From: Ktedonobacteraceae bacterium
GTDB taxonomy: Bacteria > Chloroflexota > Ktedonobacteria > Ktedonobacterales > Ktedonobacteraceae
Direction of reading: 5' to 3'
DNA length: 64,000 nucleotides
Assembly (NCBI GenBank): GCA_035653615.1
Contig: DASRBN010000033.1
Location: 62,001 to 126,000 of the forward strand
The notes beneath the pieces were generated by a model. The model was not told the DNA's origin, ran no database searches, and saw nothing but the letters and a program-made list of their open reading frames with translations. Both the position numbers and the translations under genes were made by a program. This document shows, piece by piece, positions 15,088 through 22,921 of the stretch (its first letter is position 1; each line of letters starts with the position of its first letter).

Positions 15088-16286
15088 TGCGCCTTTTTAT
15101 TGAACCTACAGAACCGTTATTGTTTCGTACTGGACGTCCATTTAATGCAGGAGAAAATAACTTCGCGGAAACTATTTTTCCTCCTACTCCTGAAACAATG
15201 CAGGGTGCTGTACGGGCTGCAATAGCTACGCATTGGGATAGAACGAAAACAATCGCACAGGTATTTGAGGATCCAGAGCTTGTTGAGCTAATTGGAAATC
15301 GTAAAGGTTATGGGCGCTTTCGTATTACTAGTCTGGCATTAGGGCGGCGCAAAAATAGTGATAGTGAGGATGGGCCGGTCGAGCGTCTTTTCCCATCCCC
15401 TCTGTATCTACAGAAGGATAGGAAAAAGGTCATTCGTTTCTATCCTAAACCAATAACAGAAGTACGTAGTGACATACCAGAAGACATGTGGTATTTGTGG
15501 CCTGATGAAGAGGCTGAAGATAAACTGGAAAATGCGGGATGGCTGACAGAACGTGGATTAGTGAGGGTACTACGGGATAAGGAAAAGCCTTTCGATGAGG
15601 AGATAGTCAGCAATCGCGAGATATTCGAGTATGAATCACGTCTTGGTATTGGCATGAACAATGAAACCAAAACGACCAGAGAGGGATTGCTATACCAGGT
15701 GCGAATGGTACGAATGAAACATGATCTTGATTTCACCAATCGCGATAATGACTTTGTCTATGGGTTTGTTGTCGATATCAGCCTTGCTGGAACAGAAGAA
15801 AGCGCCTGTTTGACTGATTCTCCAGAGACATTATTGAGTGATGAGCAGGTGCAGAAACAACTGCGTTTACCAGATAGTGGATGGATTACACTCGGTGGGG
15901 AAAGGCGAGCAGCCTATTTTAGGGTACTCAAATCGGTAACGCTATCGGCGTCAGAAAATGTAGAGCAGCTCAAGGCTGGTAGGGCCGTTTACCTCTCAAC
16001 GCCGGCAGCTCTCGATGATGGCTGGAAACCTCTCAATTGGCAACCAAAGAAGTGGAGCAAACCACTTCCTAAACCAATTGCAGTAACGATTGATCGTTAT
16101 CAACCAATAGGAGGTTGGCTACTTGCTCCCGGCACTGCCGGAGGTGAGAACAAGATTATGCGCCGTTGTGTTCCGGCTGGTAGTGTTTACTTTTTTAACG
16201 AGCCGGTAGCAATAGAACGTCCCTTTACGGATTACGGTTGGCAAATTGGCTATGGAATTGCATATGCAGGAGAATGGAAATCATGA
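15084..16286 (+). CDS. cmr3: Type III-B CRISPR RAMP protein Cmr3
   Basis: This 400-residue Cas5-like RAMP begins MMRLFIEPTEPLLFRTGRPF and continues AGENNFAETIFPPTPETMQG, the standard Cmr3 opening. The C-terminus carries PIGGWLLAPGTAGGENKIMRRCVPAGSVYFF, which includes a glycine-rich RNA-contacting loop. Cmr3 binds the 5' handle of the crRNA together with Cas10 and forms the foot of the complex. The start at 15084 overlaps the cas10 stop (ATGATG) and follows AAAGGAGCCGGA. The gene in turn overlaps the cmr4 start by 4 bases. Confidence 0.92.
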   Translation: MMRLFIEPTEPLLFRTGRPFNAGENNFAETIFPPTPETMQGAVRAAIATHWDRTKTIAQVFEDPELVELIGNRKGYGRFRITSLALGRRKNSDSEDGPVERLFPSPLYLQKDRKKVIRFYPKPITEVRSDIPEDMWYLWPDEEAEDKLENAGWLTERGLVRVLRDKEKPFDEEIVSNREIFEYESRLGIGMNNETKTTREGLLYQVRMVRMKHDLDFTNRDNDFVYGFVVDISLAGTEESACLTDSPETLLSDEQVQKQLRLPDSGWITLGGERRAAYFRVLKSVTLSASENVEQLKAGRAVYLSTPAALDDGWKPLNWQPKKWSKPLPKPIAVTIDRYQPIGGWLLAPGTAGGENKIMRRCVPAGSVYFFNEPVAIERPFTDYGWQIGYGIAYAGEWKS

Positions 16287-17203
16287 TCACAGAGACCACC
16301 ATGCTTTATCTTTACGTCGAAACGCCGCTTCATGCAGGAGTAGGCTCTGGTTTGAGCAGTATTGACCTGCCGATTCAGCGAGAGCGAACAACTCAGTATC
16401 CCATGATTCAGGGAAGTGGCATCAAAGGAAAATTGCGTGCAACAGCAGAAGATGTTATTAAGGATCGGACTATAATTGATATCTTATTCGGGCCTGGTAC
16501 TCCTGGTGCAGGAGCAGAAGATTACGCCGGTGCGCTTATTGCAGGTGATGCGCGTATTCTCCTTTTCCCTGTGCGTTCGCTCAATGGTGTTTTTGCCTAT
16601 ACTACTTCCTGCGATATATTGAGCCGCTTTAAGCGTGACATAGAGAGGGGTCATGCCAGCAGCGTACTACCATGGAATGTCCCTGAACAAGTTGCAGTAG
16701 GCAATGCGCTGATGACGACTACAAGTGAAGTCCATGCTAATAATACCATTGTGCTGGAAGAATTCAGCTTTGAGGCTCGCCCAGATGGACAAGTTGACAC
16801 AATTGCGAATTGGCTTGCAACTAATGCCATCCCTGATCTGGGAGCAGGTGATTACTGGCCCAACAAGATTAGGAACTCTTTAGTCATCTTATCCAATGAT
16901 GATTTTCGCGATTTCGCGCTTTATGCGACAGAGGTTATCACCCGCGTTCGTCTAGATCGACAGACAAAAACGGTTCAGCGCGGCGCTCTCTGGACTGAAG
17001 AGCATCTACCCACCGATACACTGCTCTATGTGCCGATTTATGCAACAGATGGACGCCAAAATGGGAAGAATGGCTCGAAAGTGACTGCTGCCCAGGTTCT
17101 GGAAAGGGCCAGATCACTTGACACTGGTAGGGGTAGCTATCTCCAACTTGGCGGCGATGAAACTGTTGGGCGTGGTCTGGTACGCATGCGCTGGGGAAGT
17201 TAG
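16283..17203 (+). CDS. cmr4: Type III-B CRISPR backbone RNase Cmr4
   Basis: This 306-residue Cas7-like RAMP forms the helical backbone and cuts target RNA every six nucleotides. The opening LYLYVETPLHAGVGSGLSSI leads into DLPIQRERTTQYP, and the Asp at position 28 matches the catalytic Asp of characterised Cmr4. The loop MIQGSGIKGKLRA follows. The C-terminus ends in a glycine-rich motif (YLQLGGDETVGRGLVRMRW). All visible features are intact, so target RNA cleavage is predicted. The start at 16283 overlaps the cmr3 stop; the in-frame extension from 16238 lies entirely within cmr3 and is not supported. Confidence 0.94.
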   Translation: MITETTMLYLYVETPLHAGVGSGLSSIDLPIQRERTTQYPMIQGSGIKGKLRATAEDVIKDRTIIDILFGPGTPGAGAEDYAGALIAGDARILLFPVRSLNGVFAYTTSCDILSRFKRDIERGHASSVLPWNVPEQVAVGNALMTTTSEVHANNTIVLEEFSFEARPDGQVDTIANWLATNAIPDLGAGDYWPNKIRNSLVILSNDDFRDFALYATEVITRVRLDRQTKTVQRGALWTEEHLPTDTLLYVPIYATDGRQNGKNGSKVTAAQVLERARSLDTGRGSYLQLGGDETVGRGLVRMRWGS

Positions 17204-17244
17204 TCAGGTAGCGCAGATCACTATTGTTTAAAAGGGAGAAGATA

Positions 17245-17781
17245 ATGACTGAGAAGACTCAACGTCAGAATATTGAGCAGCAGCGCGGGAAGCAGGCTTG
17301 GGATGATATTGATGAAATTAAAAAGCTTGCAGAGAAAACTCAAAGGCTTCTAGGAGAAAATCAGGATGAAGAGATAAGGAAAAAATTAGAGAGACTGCTT
17401 AGGGAATATGAAGGACTGCAAAAAGAGTATCGGTCATTAGCTCGAGGACTGAATGCAATGATCCAGATCAATGGATTAGGACAAAGTCTTGGCTTTTTAA
17501 AGGCTAAAGGCAAAGTTAAGGTGGAAGATGGAGTACAAAAAAGAAATGCTCATTTTTACTTGCTAGGTCATCTGACACATTGGATGCATGAGCATTTTGA
17601 TACATCTATTATAGATGCTACGAGTACCGAAAATGATGGGCTTCTTCGATGGGTAACTAATAGAGCAAGTAATACAGATTACCGACGTGCAACCACGGAA
17701 TGTCTTGCTTTCGGTAGTTGGCTGCGTCGTTTTGCCGAGGCAGAATTGAAGGAACCAGACGCAGGAACGGAGCAGATATGA
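17245..17781 (+). CDS. cmr5: Type III-B small subunit Cmr5, with extended charged insert
   Basis: This 178-residue all-helical Cas11-type small subunit stacks along the Cmr filament. The core motifs are present: SLARGLNAMIQINGLGQSLGFLKAKG and, near the end, TDYRRATTECLAFGSWLRRF. Between the first helix and the core there is a Glu/Lys-rich coiled-coil-like stretch (about residues 25-65) that makes the protein longer than the common 120-150 residues. AAGGGAG precedes the ATG at 17245. The coding sequence is visibly richer in A/T than the nuo or housekeeping genes. The stop overlaps the cmr6 start. Confidence 0.9.
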   Translation: MTEKTQRQNIEQQRGKQAWDDIDEIKKLAEKTQRLLGENQDEEIRKKLERLLREYEGLQKEYRSLARGLNAMIQINGLGQSLGFLKAKGKVKVEDGVQKRNAHFYLLGHLTHWMHEHFDTSIIDATSTENDGLLRWVTNRASNTDYRRATTECLAFGSWLRRFAEAELKEPDAGTEQI

Positions 17782-18950
17782 ATAACCAGGAGAGCAGGCA
17801 ATACTATCTTCCTCAAAGTATAGCAAGATTGCTTACAGTAGATCAACTGAGCAAGTGTAAAAATCTAGGCTTGATACTGGATAAGTATCCCCCAGAATCC
17901 GCTATTCAAAGGAGTGAAGGAAAAAGTGGCTGGCTTAAAGAGCTTGCTGCAACTAATCATGTTGATGTAAGGCTTGTCGAGAGCGTTTACAGGCGCTGGT
18001 TAAACATGATAACAGCGAGAGGAGCAACACATTTCACCGCTATTACTGATTGGCGTATGGTAGTTGGTCTGGGTGGTGAATCTGTGCTGGAAACCGATTT
18101 AACATTGCATCACCTGTATGGTATTCCTTACATTCCTGCCAGCGCCTTGAAAGGTTTGACGCGCGGCTATGTGACCGGAGAGGTATATCCTAGCAGCGAT
18201 ATCGAACATGATAATGAGATTGTCAGACGTATTTTTGGTTCACAGAAACAGGCCGGAACTGTGATCTTTTTTGATGCCATGCCTGTAGGTTCTAAGATAG
18301 ATTTCGTACTCGATATCATGAATTCGCATTATCCTCATTATTATGGGGAGAAGAAACTGCCAACCAATGACCAGAATCCCAACCCTGTGACTTTCTTGAC
18401 GGTAGCTGGTACAACTTTTGTATTTGCTCTGGCTCCACGTCGTCTCAATAATGAGGTCGATTCGAAGGACGTAGAGTTAGCAAAAGGCTGGTTGCAAGTA
18501 GCTCTAGAAAAGTATGGCATTGGAGGAAAGACGAGTGCAGGATATGGCTTCTTCAGGATGGTCAACGATGGAGTGCTGCCAGAAAGCCTTACCGAATCAT
18601 TGCAAACCGTATCAACACCGACATCTACACCTTCATCAACAACACCAAAGCCTGCTATAACTGAGCGTATACGCCCGAATATTCCTAAATTCAGAGAGGG
18701 GCAGGAAATCACAGGGTCTGTCATTGCTCTTACCGATGAATTACGACGAAGAGTTCCTGCTGATGCAAAGGCCATCTTGAGATATCAATCGTTTGCGACG
18801 AGGGACGTGCTGATAGTTGTGAGCGCGGAGGAAGCACAGAATTGGAAACCTGGCGAGACGCGCATTTGTGTGTTTATGCGAGAAGAAGAGCGGGATGGAT
18901 GTACATTGCTGATATGCCAACCAAGGGCAAGTAAGAAAAAGAAGGCATGA
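17778..18950 (+). CDS. cmr6: Type III-B CRISPR RAMP protein Cmr6 with additional C-terminal domain
   Basis: In this 390-residue protein the first ~265 residues are the Cas7-like Cmr6 RAMP: HHLYGIPYIPASALKGLTRG, then TVIFFDAMPVG, VTFLTVAGTTFVFAL and the glycine loop YGIGGKTSAGYGFF. Cmr6 sits beside Cmr1 at the head of the complex. After a Ser/Thr/Pro-rich linker (about 272-295) comes an extra ~95-residue domain: IRPNIPKFREGQEITGSVIA, then ETRICVFMREEERDGCTLLI, ending in KKKKA. That region has the look of a small beta-barrel/OB-type nucleic-acid-binding fold, but I cannot assign it. Most Cmr6 proteins end after the RAMP. The start at 17778 overlaps the cmr5 stop. Confidence 0.9.
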   Translation: MNNQESRQYYLPQSIARLLTVDQLSKCKNLGLILDKYPPESAIQRSEGKSGWLKELAATNHVDVRLVESVYRRWLNMITARGATHFTAITDWRMVVGLGGESVLETDLTLHHLYGIPYIPASALKGLTRGYVTGEVYPSSDIEHDNEIVRRIFGSQKQAGTVIFFDAMPVGSKIDFVLDIMNSHYPHYYGEKKLPTNDQNPNPVTFLTVAGTTFVFALAPRRLNNEVDSKDVELAKGWLQVALEKYGIGGKTSAGYGFFRMVNDGVLPESLTESLQTVSTPTSTPSSTTPKPAITERIRPNIPKFREGQEITGSVIALTDELRRRVPADAKAILRYQSFATRDVLIVVSAEEAQNWKPGETRICVFMREEERDGCTLLICQPRASKKKKA

Positions 18951-19015
18951 ATATAGGTGAAAGGGCTTGGATGTGTTTTATTATGAGTTGTTAATGAGGT
19001 GAAAAGGAGAAAGAG

Positions 19016-20080
19016 ATGACAACAATTCTAACAGCAACAGGTATTTCCCTGTATCTCAATACGAGGAGAAAGTATGGTATTGAGACGCCAACCGAGGATC
19101 AAATGCGGCAATACCTACGAACTGAGCCAGGAGCAGCATCTGCTGAAGCTAATTCAATCCTCCAAATATCTCAGTCTGATGATCAACTTGTTTTTCTCCA
19201 TACCGAAACGATAGAAGGGAAGAGGTGTACCAACTTATTACGGGAATTCTTCAGTAGTAGAGGTTACAAACATATCCGGCCGGTTGGACTTCAATTTCAA
19301 GAGGATGAAAAGCACATAGAAACCCACGGGTTGCGTAACTTTGTTAACACGTTCATTGATGAGATTGAAAAAGCCAAGAGAAATAATCAAGACGTTGTTA
19401 TAAATGCAACTCCTGGTTTCAAATTAGAAAGCGGTTATAGCACTCTGATAGGCATGCTTTATCAGGTTCCGGTTAAATATATACATGAGAAATTCAAACG
19501 TGTTGTTACCTTTAATCCTATTGCCCTTGATTGGGATACCAGCCTTTTCCTTAGATATAGTTGGTTTTTTGAATGGATAGATGCAGAGGCTCGCTCCCAA
19601 ACGGAAGTAGAGGAGCGTCTCAAGGCTATCCCTGAAAAAGAAAAAATACAATCAATGTTGACATTACCTGATGAGCATGGAGATGTATTTTTATCTCCAA
19701 TGGGGAATGCCCTTCAAAGACGATTCAAGGAACAAACTGAGGAAGCAAAAGAGGCTCCATTGCCATCTGAAGTGCAGATAGAAAATCCTGATGAGAAGAT
19801 TACCTCTTCACTCAAGAATGTGGCGCATCACTATCCCAAGAACACGCTCGCTGCTTGCAATAAAATAGCTCAGTTACCTTATGTACGAACAATAATCGGT
19901 GGAAACTTCGAAAATACAACACGTTCTGCTGTTAAAAGGGTTACTGAAGATGGAACAATTTTACTACTCTGGGCAGATAATGATAAAGCTGCAAACCTGA
20001 CAATACAAACAACAGCCCAGGGGCTTCCTCAAACGCAGAAAGTCGCAGAAAAAATAAAGGAGTTGTTGAAGATCAAATAA
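19016..20080 (+). CDS. CARF effector (APE2256/Csm6-like) with putative RelE-like C-terminal domain
   Basis: In this 354-residue protein, residues 1 to about 180 form a CARF domain with the ligand motif VVINATPGFKLESGYSTLIG (about 127-146) and PVKYIHEKF. A winged-helix-like linker follows (about 200-238, DVFLSPMGNALQRRF). The C-terminal ~90 residues (about 265-354) read YPKNTLAACNKIAQLPYVRT, then GTILLLWADNDKAANLTIQT, TAQGLPQTQKVAEKI. CARF-wHTH-RelE proteins such as Cami1 are cA4-activated mRNA interferases that block translation. I assign the tail to that group by pattern memory only. The gene follows cmr6 by 65 bases with its own AAGGAG, and its stop overlaps the csx15 start (TAATG). Confidence 0.75.
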   Translation: MTTILTATGISLYLNTRRKYGIETPTEDQMRQYLRTEPGAASAEANSILQISQSDDQLVFLHTETIEGKRCTNLLREFFSSRGYKHIRPVGLQFQEDEKHIETHGLRNFVNTFIDEIEKAKRNNQDVVINATPGFKLESGYSTLIGMLYQVPVKYIHEKFKRVVTFNPIALDWDTSLFLRYSWFFEWIDAEARSQTEVEERLKAIPEKEKIQSMLTLPDEHGDVFLSPMGNALQRRFKEQTEEAKEAPLPSEVQIENPDEKITSSLKNVAHHYPKNTLAACNKIAQLPYVRTIIGGNFENTTRSAVKRVTEDGTILLLWADNDKAANLTIQTTAQGLPQTQKVAEKIKELLKIK

Positions 20081-20460
20081 TGCTTGTACTCAACTTCACC
20101 CACCCCCTCACCCCCAACCAGCAAGCGCAAATCGAATCCCTGGCTAAAACCTTCATTGCAGGTATTCGCACTATCCCTGTACAAATCAACCAGGCAGAAC
20201 CTCTCGAACCTCAAATCACCGCAATAATAAATTCAATAGATTTGTCATCTGAAGAGTGGCAAACTCTTCCTCTTCTCATCAATCCGCCAGGCTATGCTCC
20301 CGCCGCGTTTGTTCTACTCGCTGAACTTCACGGGCGCATCGGTCATTTTCCCTCGCTGATTCGCCTGCGCCCAATAGCTGGCAGCATTCCGACAACCTAT
20401 GAAGTAGCTGAATTGGTTAATTTACAGGCAATCAGGGAGCAAGCTCGCCAAAGAAGATAG
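20080..20460 (+). CDS. csx15: CRISPR-associated protein Csx15
   Basis: This 126-residue protein matches the compact Csx15 family: MLVLNFTHPLTPNQQAQIES at the start, LPLLINPPGYAPAAFVLLAE in the middle, then LHGRIGHFPSLIRLRPI and a basic end. The fold is a small Rossmann-like domain reminiscent of half a CARF. The family occurs with type III CRISPR loci and has been proposed as a candidate ring nuclease that degrades cyclic oligoadenylate; I recall this from the literature and treat it as unproven here. Translation is coupled to the upstream CARF gene by TAATG. Its GC content is higher than that of the preceding gene. Confidence 0.8.
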   Translation: MLVLNFTHPLTPNQQAQIESLAKTFIAGIRTIPVQINQAEPLEPQITAIINSIDLSSEEWQTLPLLINPPGYAPAAFVLLAELHGRIGHFPSLIRLRPIAGSIPTTYEVAELVNLQAIREQARQRR

Positions 20461-20513
20461 CCTGTATCGATAGAGATAGCTATATATGTAGCATTTAGGA
20501 AAGGAGAATGGTC

Positions 20514-21404
20514 ATGACTTTAATGATAGCACTTGTTGGTGAGCAGCCTATGCCCAATCTCCTTCCGGTACGGCACTCCCATCCCTCTGATGTATTGCTC
20601 GTTTATACGAAAAGAACAAAAGGCATATATGATCGTCTGGCTGCAACACTTCAGAAAGAGGCAAATGTTTATGAACTAGAAACAGAGCCTTATAGGATAG
20701 GTGTGATAGTAGATGCTCTGAAAGCAAAACTTGAGTCTCCAGAGCTTGCAGGAAAATCGAATACATTTAATCTTACAGGTGGCACGAAGGCAATGGCTTT
20801 TGCTGCTTATCAAGTTGCGCAACAACAAAAGGCACCGATGTTCTATTTGCAAAGTGAGGGGAAGCATAACCGCATTTATCACTATATCTGGGAAGATCGA
20901 GGTTTAAAGCTGGTAGATGACGAGTTGGTGCCAGCGTGTGTGAAGCTGAATGACCTGTTTAACCTACACTTCGGGCCAGGAGAGTGGCAAGAATGCAGCT
21001 CAAATCGTGGTGATGATGGTGGACCATTTGAGGTAGCATTAGCCGAGGCTCTACGACTAAATGAATATGAAGTCATGACGGGCGTCAGGGCTATGGATGG
21101 GCAGATTGATATTGACGTTGCAATGAGATTTGAAAACCGATTTGGTATCATTGAAGCAAAGGCAGGTAATAAGGGAAAGAAGCTCGATGGCATCAAACAA
21201 CTGAGTAATGCCGTTCGCCATATCGGAACTTATACTCAATCTTTCTTTGCGATCACTGTTCAACATACTTCAACGCATGAAGCCATTATGCTTGCCTCCC
21301 GTATTAAGGTGGTTTCACTAACGAACTATGTGCCTGGATCAGAAACGCTCACTTTAGATGATGCAAAGAAATTGGTTGGTGCTGTTGATGAGGTTCTTAA
21401 GTAA
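20514..21404 (+). CDS. can2: CARF-PD-(D/E)XK nuclease of the Card1/Can2 type
   Basis: In this 296-residue protein, residues 1 to about 150 are a CARF domain opening IALVGEQPMPNLLPVRHSHP and carrying the ligand loop FNLTGGTKAMAFAAYQ (about 85-100). Residues about 165-290 are a PD-(D/E)XK nuclease: Glu173 in FEVALAEAL, Asp201 in QIDIDVAM and the EAK motif (Glu214, Lys216) in GIIEAKAGNKGKK. Card1/Can2 enzymes are activated by cyclic tetra-adenylate and cut single-stranded DNA and RNA or nick supercoiled DNA, arresting the infected cell. Catalytic residues are intact. The start at 20514 fits the AAAGGAG spacing better than the ATG at 20508. It is the last gene of the island. Confidence 0.9.
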   Translation: MTLMIALVGEQPMPNLLPVRHSHPSDVLLVYTKRTKGIYDRLAATLQKEANVYELETEPYRIGVIVDALKAKLESPELAGKSNTFNLTGGTKAMAFAAYQVAQQQKAPMFYLQSEGKHNRIYHYIWEDRGLKLVDDELVPACVKLNDLFNLHFGPGEWQECSSNRGDDGGPFEVALAEALRLNEYEVMTGVRAMDGQIDIDVAMRFENRFGIIEAKAGNKGKKLDGIKQLSNAVRHIGTYTQSFFAITVQHTSTHEAIMLASRIKVVSLTNYVPGSETLTLDDAKKLVGAVDEVLK

Positions 21405-21616
21405 TAGTGCCAATTTTTGGCAATGGAGTGCTAAAAGTCTTCCTTAGCCCGTCTCCATTCTCCTGGCCTCTCCTCTCCCCCACCATGAGAATCCTCTCAC
21501 ATAATTCCAACATTCACCCAATGAACCTGCATTATCCTATCCTTGTAAGTTGAAAAACAACTGGTCCTACTGAAAAGTCGTTACAGAGCCGAATTACTAA
21601 AAAGGAGGTTTTAGAA

Positions 21617-22030
21617 ATGAATACGATCAACACATCAAAAAGCTGGCTTGAGAAAGTACACATCGTACTCGGAGTGCTGCTCATAAGCGTACCGTTTGTC
21701 TTCGGTATAACCGCGTTTGGAACACTTTCCTTGAGCGCCTGGATATTGGCAGCAATCGTCGGCGTCGTCGCTATGGCGCTTGCCATCCTCTGGCTGGGAT
21801 TTAAGAGTAATGGACTCGTCACAGGCGCGACCATCATGCTTGGTACTGTCGTCGCCATCACCCCCTGGGTCATGGGCGATGCCCCGTCCCCTGCCGGCGC
21901 ATTGATAGCGTCCGTACTTGGAGCGCTGCTTATCGTGGCTGCCGGCAGTGTATCGGCAAAGAATTGGAACCGGCAGGCCACGCTTGCCACTTCCTGGAGA
22001 GCGCAGAGAGGCTTGATGGAGTCCGAGTAA
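21617..22030 (+). CDS. Small four-helix membrane protein, SPW-repeat type
   Basis: This 137-residue protein has four hydrophobic helices in two pairs (about 15-35, 40-60, 68-85, 92-110), with Trp and Pro at helix ends (VPFVFGITAFG, ITPWVMGDAPSPAGA). The pattern matches the two-copy SPW family of small bacterial membrane proteins of unknown function. AAAGGAGG precedes the ATG at optimal distance, suggesting high expression. The gene is monocistronic, separated from the CRISPR island by about 210 bases and followed by an intrinsic terminator. Family assignment rests on overall pattern. Confidence 0.7.
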   Translation: MNTINTSKSWLEKVHIVLGVLLISVPFVFGITAFGTLSLSAWILAAIVGVVAMALAILWLGFKSNGLVTGATIMLGTVVAITPWVMGDAPSPAGALIASVLGALLIVAAGSVSAKNWNRQATLATSWRAQRGLMESE

Positions 22031-22047
22031 CAGGTACCTACCGTACC

Positions 22048-22072
22048 GGCGAGTAAGCATTGCTTGCTCGCC
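22048..22072 (+). terminator. Intrinsic terminator after the SPW gene
   Basis: An 11-base-pair stem (GGCGAGTAAGC / GCTTGCTCGCC, one G-T pair, 3-base loop) is followed by TTTATTCTTT. Confidence 0.85.
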
Positions 22073-22189
22073 TTTATTCTTTGTCATTATCCTTCCCTAC
22101 ATCCATTTCCCCTTGTTACCATGGTTGCATTCTTGTATCCTATAAACAGTAGCGCTTGATTGTCTTACAAAATAGGAAAGGACCGGCAA

Positions 22190-22834
22190 TTGGCAGATCA
22201 ATCTGGAACAATAAAGGAATGGAATGGACTAAAAATCATCGGCGCAGGCTTTGGACGAACGGGAACACTCTCCCTCAAGAACGCCCTTGAGCAACTCGGC
22301 TTCGCCCCCTGCTACCATATGACGGAACTCTTTTCCCATCCCGGAGCTGATGAACTCTGGGAAGCAGTTAGCAGGGGAATCCCCGTTGATTGGGATGACA
22401 TCTTTAAAGGCTATCAGGCAAGTGTTGATTGGCCTGCCTGCGCCGTCTATAAAGAACTGATGCAGGCCTATCCGGCGGCAAAGGTGCTGCTGACCGTGCG
22501 CGATCCCGAAAAATGGTATGAAAGCGCTCGAAAAACCATCTACCAGGTTACCGACCGCCAACTGCTCTCAACACATGCTCGCATGGTCAATGCCCTCATC
22601 TGGCAGGGCACGTTTCATGGCAGATTCGAAGAGAAGGAGTATGCCATCTCCGTTTTTCATGCCCATAACGAAGAGGTCAAACAACTGGTACCGCCAGAAA
22701 AGTTGCTCGTCTATGATGTGAAAGACGGCTGGGAGTCGCTTTGTACATTTTTAGACGTCCCGGTACCTGTGAATATGCCTTTCCCCCATCTCAACGACTG
22801 GCAAGAATTTCTGGGCAGGATAAATCATCCCTGA
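22190..22834 (+). CDS. Sulfotransferase-family protein
   Basis: With a TTG start at 22190, which follows GGAAAGGA, this is a 214-residue protein. It has the 5'-phosphosulfate-binding loop IIGAGFGRTGTLSLKNALEQ near the start, the TVRDPEKWYESARK region corresponding to the 3'-phosphate-binding segment, and a C-terminal LVYDVKDGWESLCTFLDVPV. This matches the Sulfotransfer_4 group, which transfers sulfate from PAPS to small molecules or glycans; the acceptor is unknown. An upstream in-frame TTG at 22160 has no ribosome site. The gene stands alone between the SPW and tRNA nucleotidyltransferase genes. Confidence 0.85.
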   Translation: MADQSGTIKEWNGLKIIGAGFGRTGTLSLKNALEQLGFAPCYHMTELFSHPGADELWEAVSRGIPVDWDDIFKGYQASVDWPACAVYKELMQAYPAAKVLLTVRDPEKWYESARKTIYQVTDRQLLSTHARMVNALIWQGTFHGRFEEKEYAISVFHAHNEEVKQLVPPEKLLVYDVKDGWESLCTFLDVPVPVNMPFPHLNDWQEFLGRINHP

Positions 22835-22921
22835 TTGAATGAGCTTGACCCTTTATGCTATGCTCGATAGCAATAGAGACAGGCAGCGAAAAAATACTGG
22901 TCTCATTGTGAAAGAGGAGCT

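Noticed and set aside
21405-21616. Possible CRISPR array downstream of the cas operon
   Set aside because: No repeated units of 25-40 bases with spacers; the sequence is unique and partly C/T-rich.
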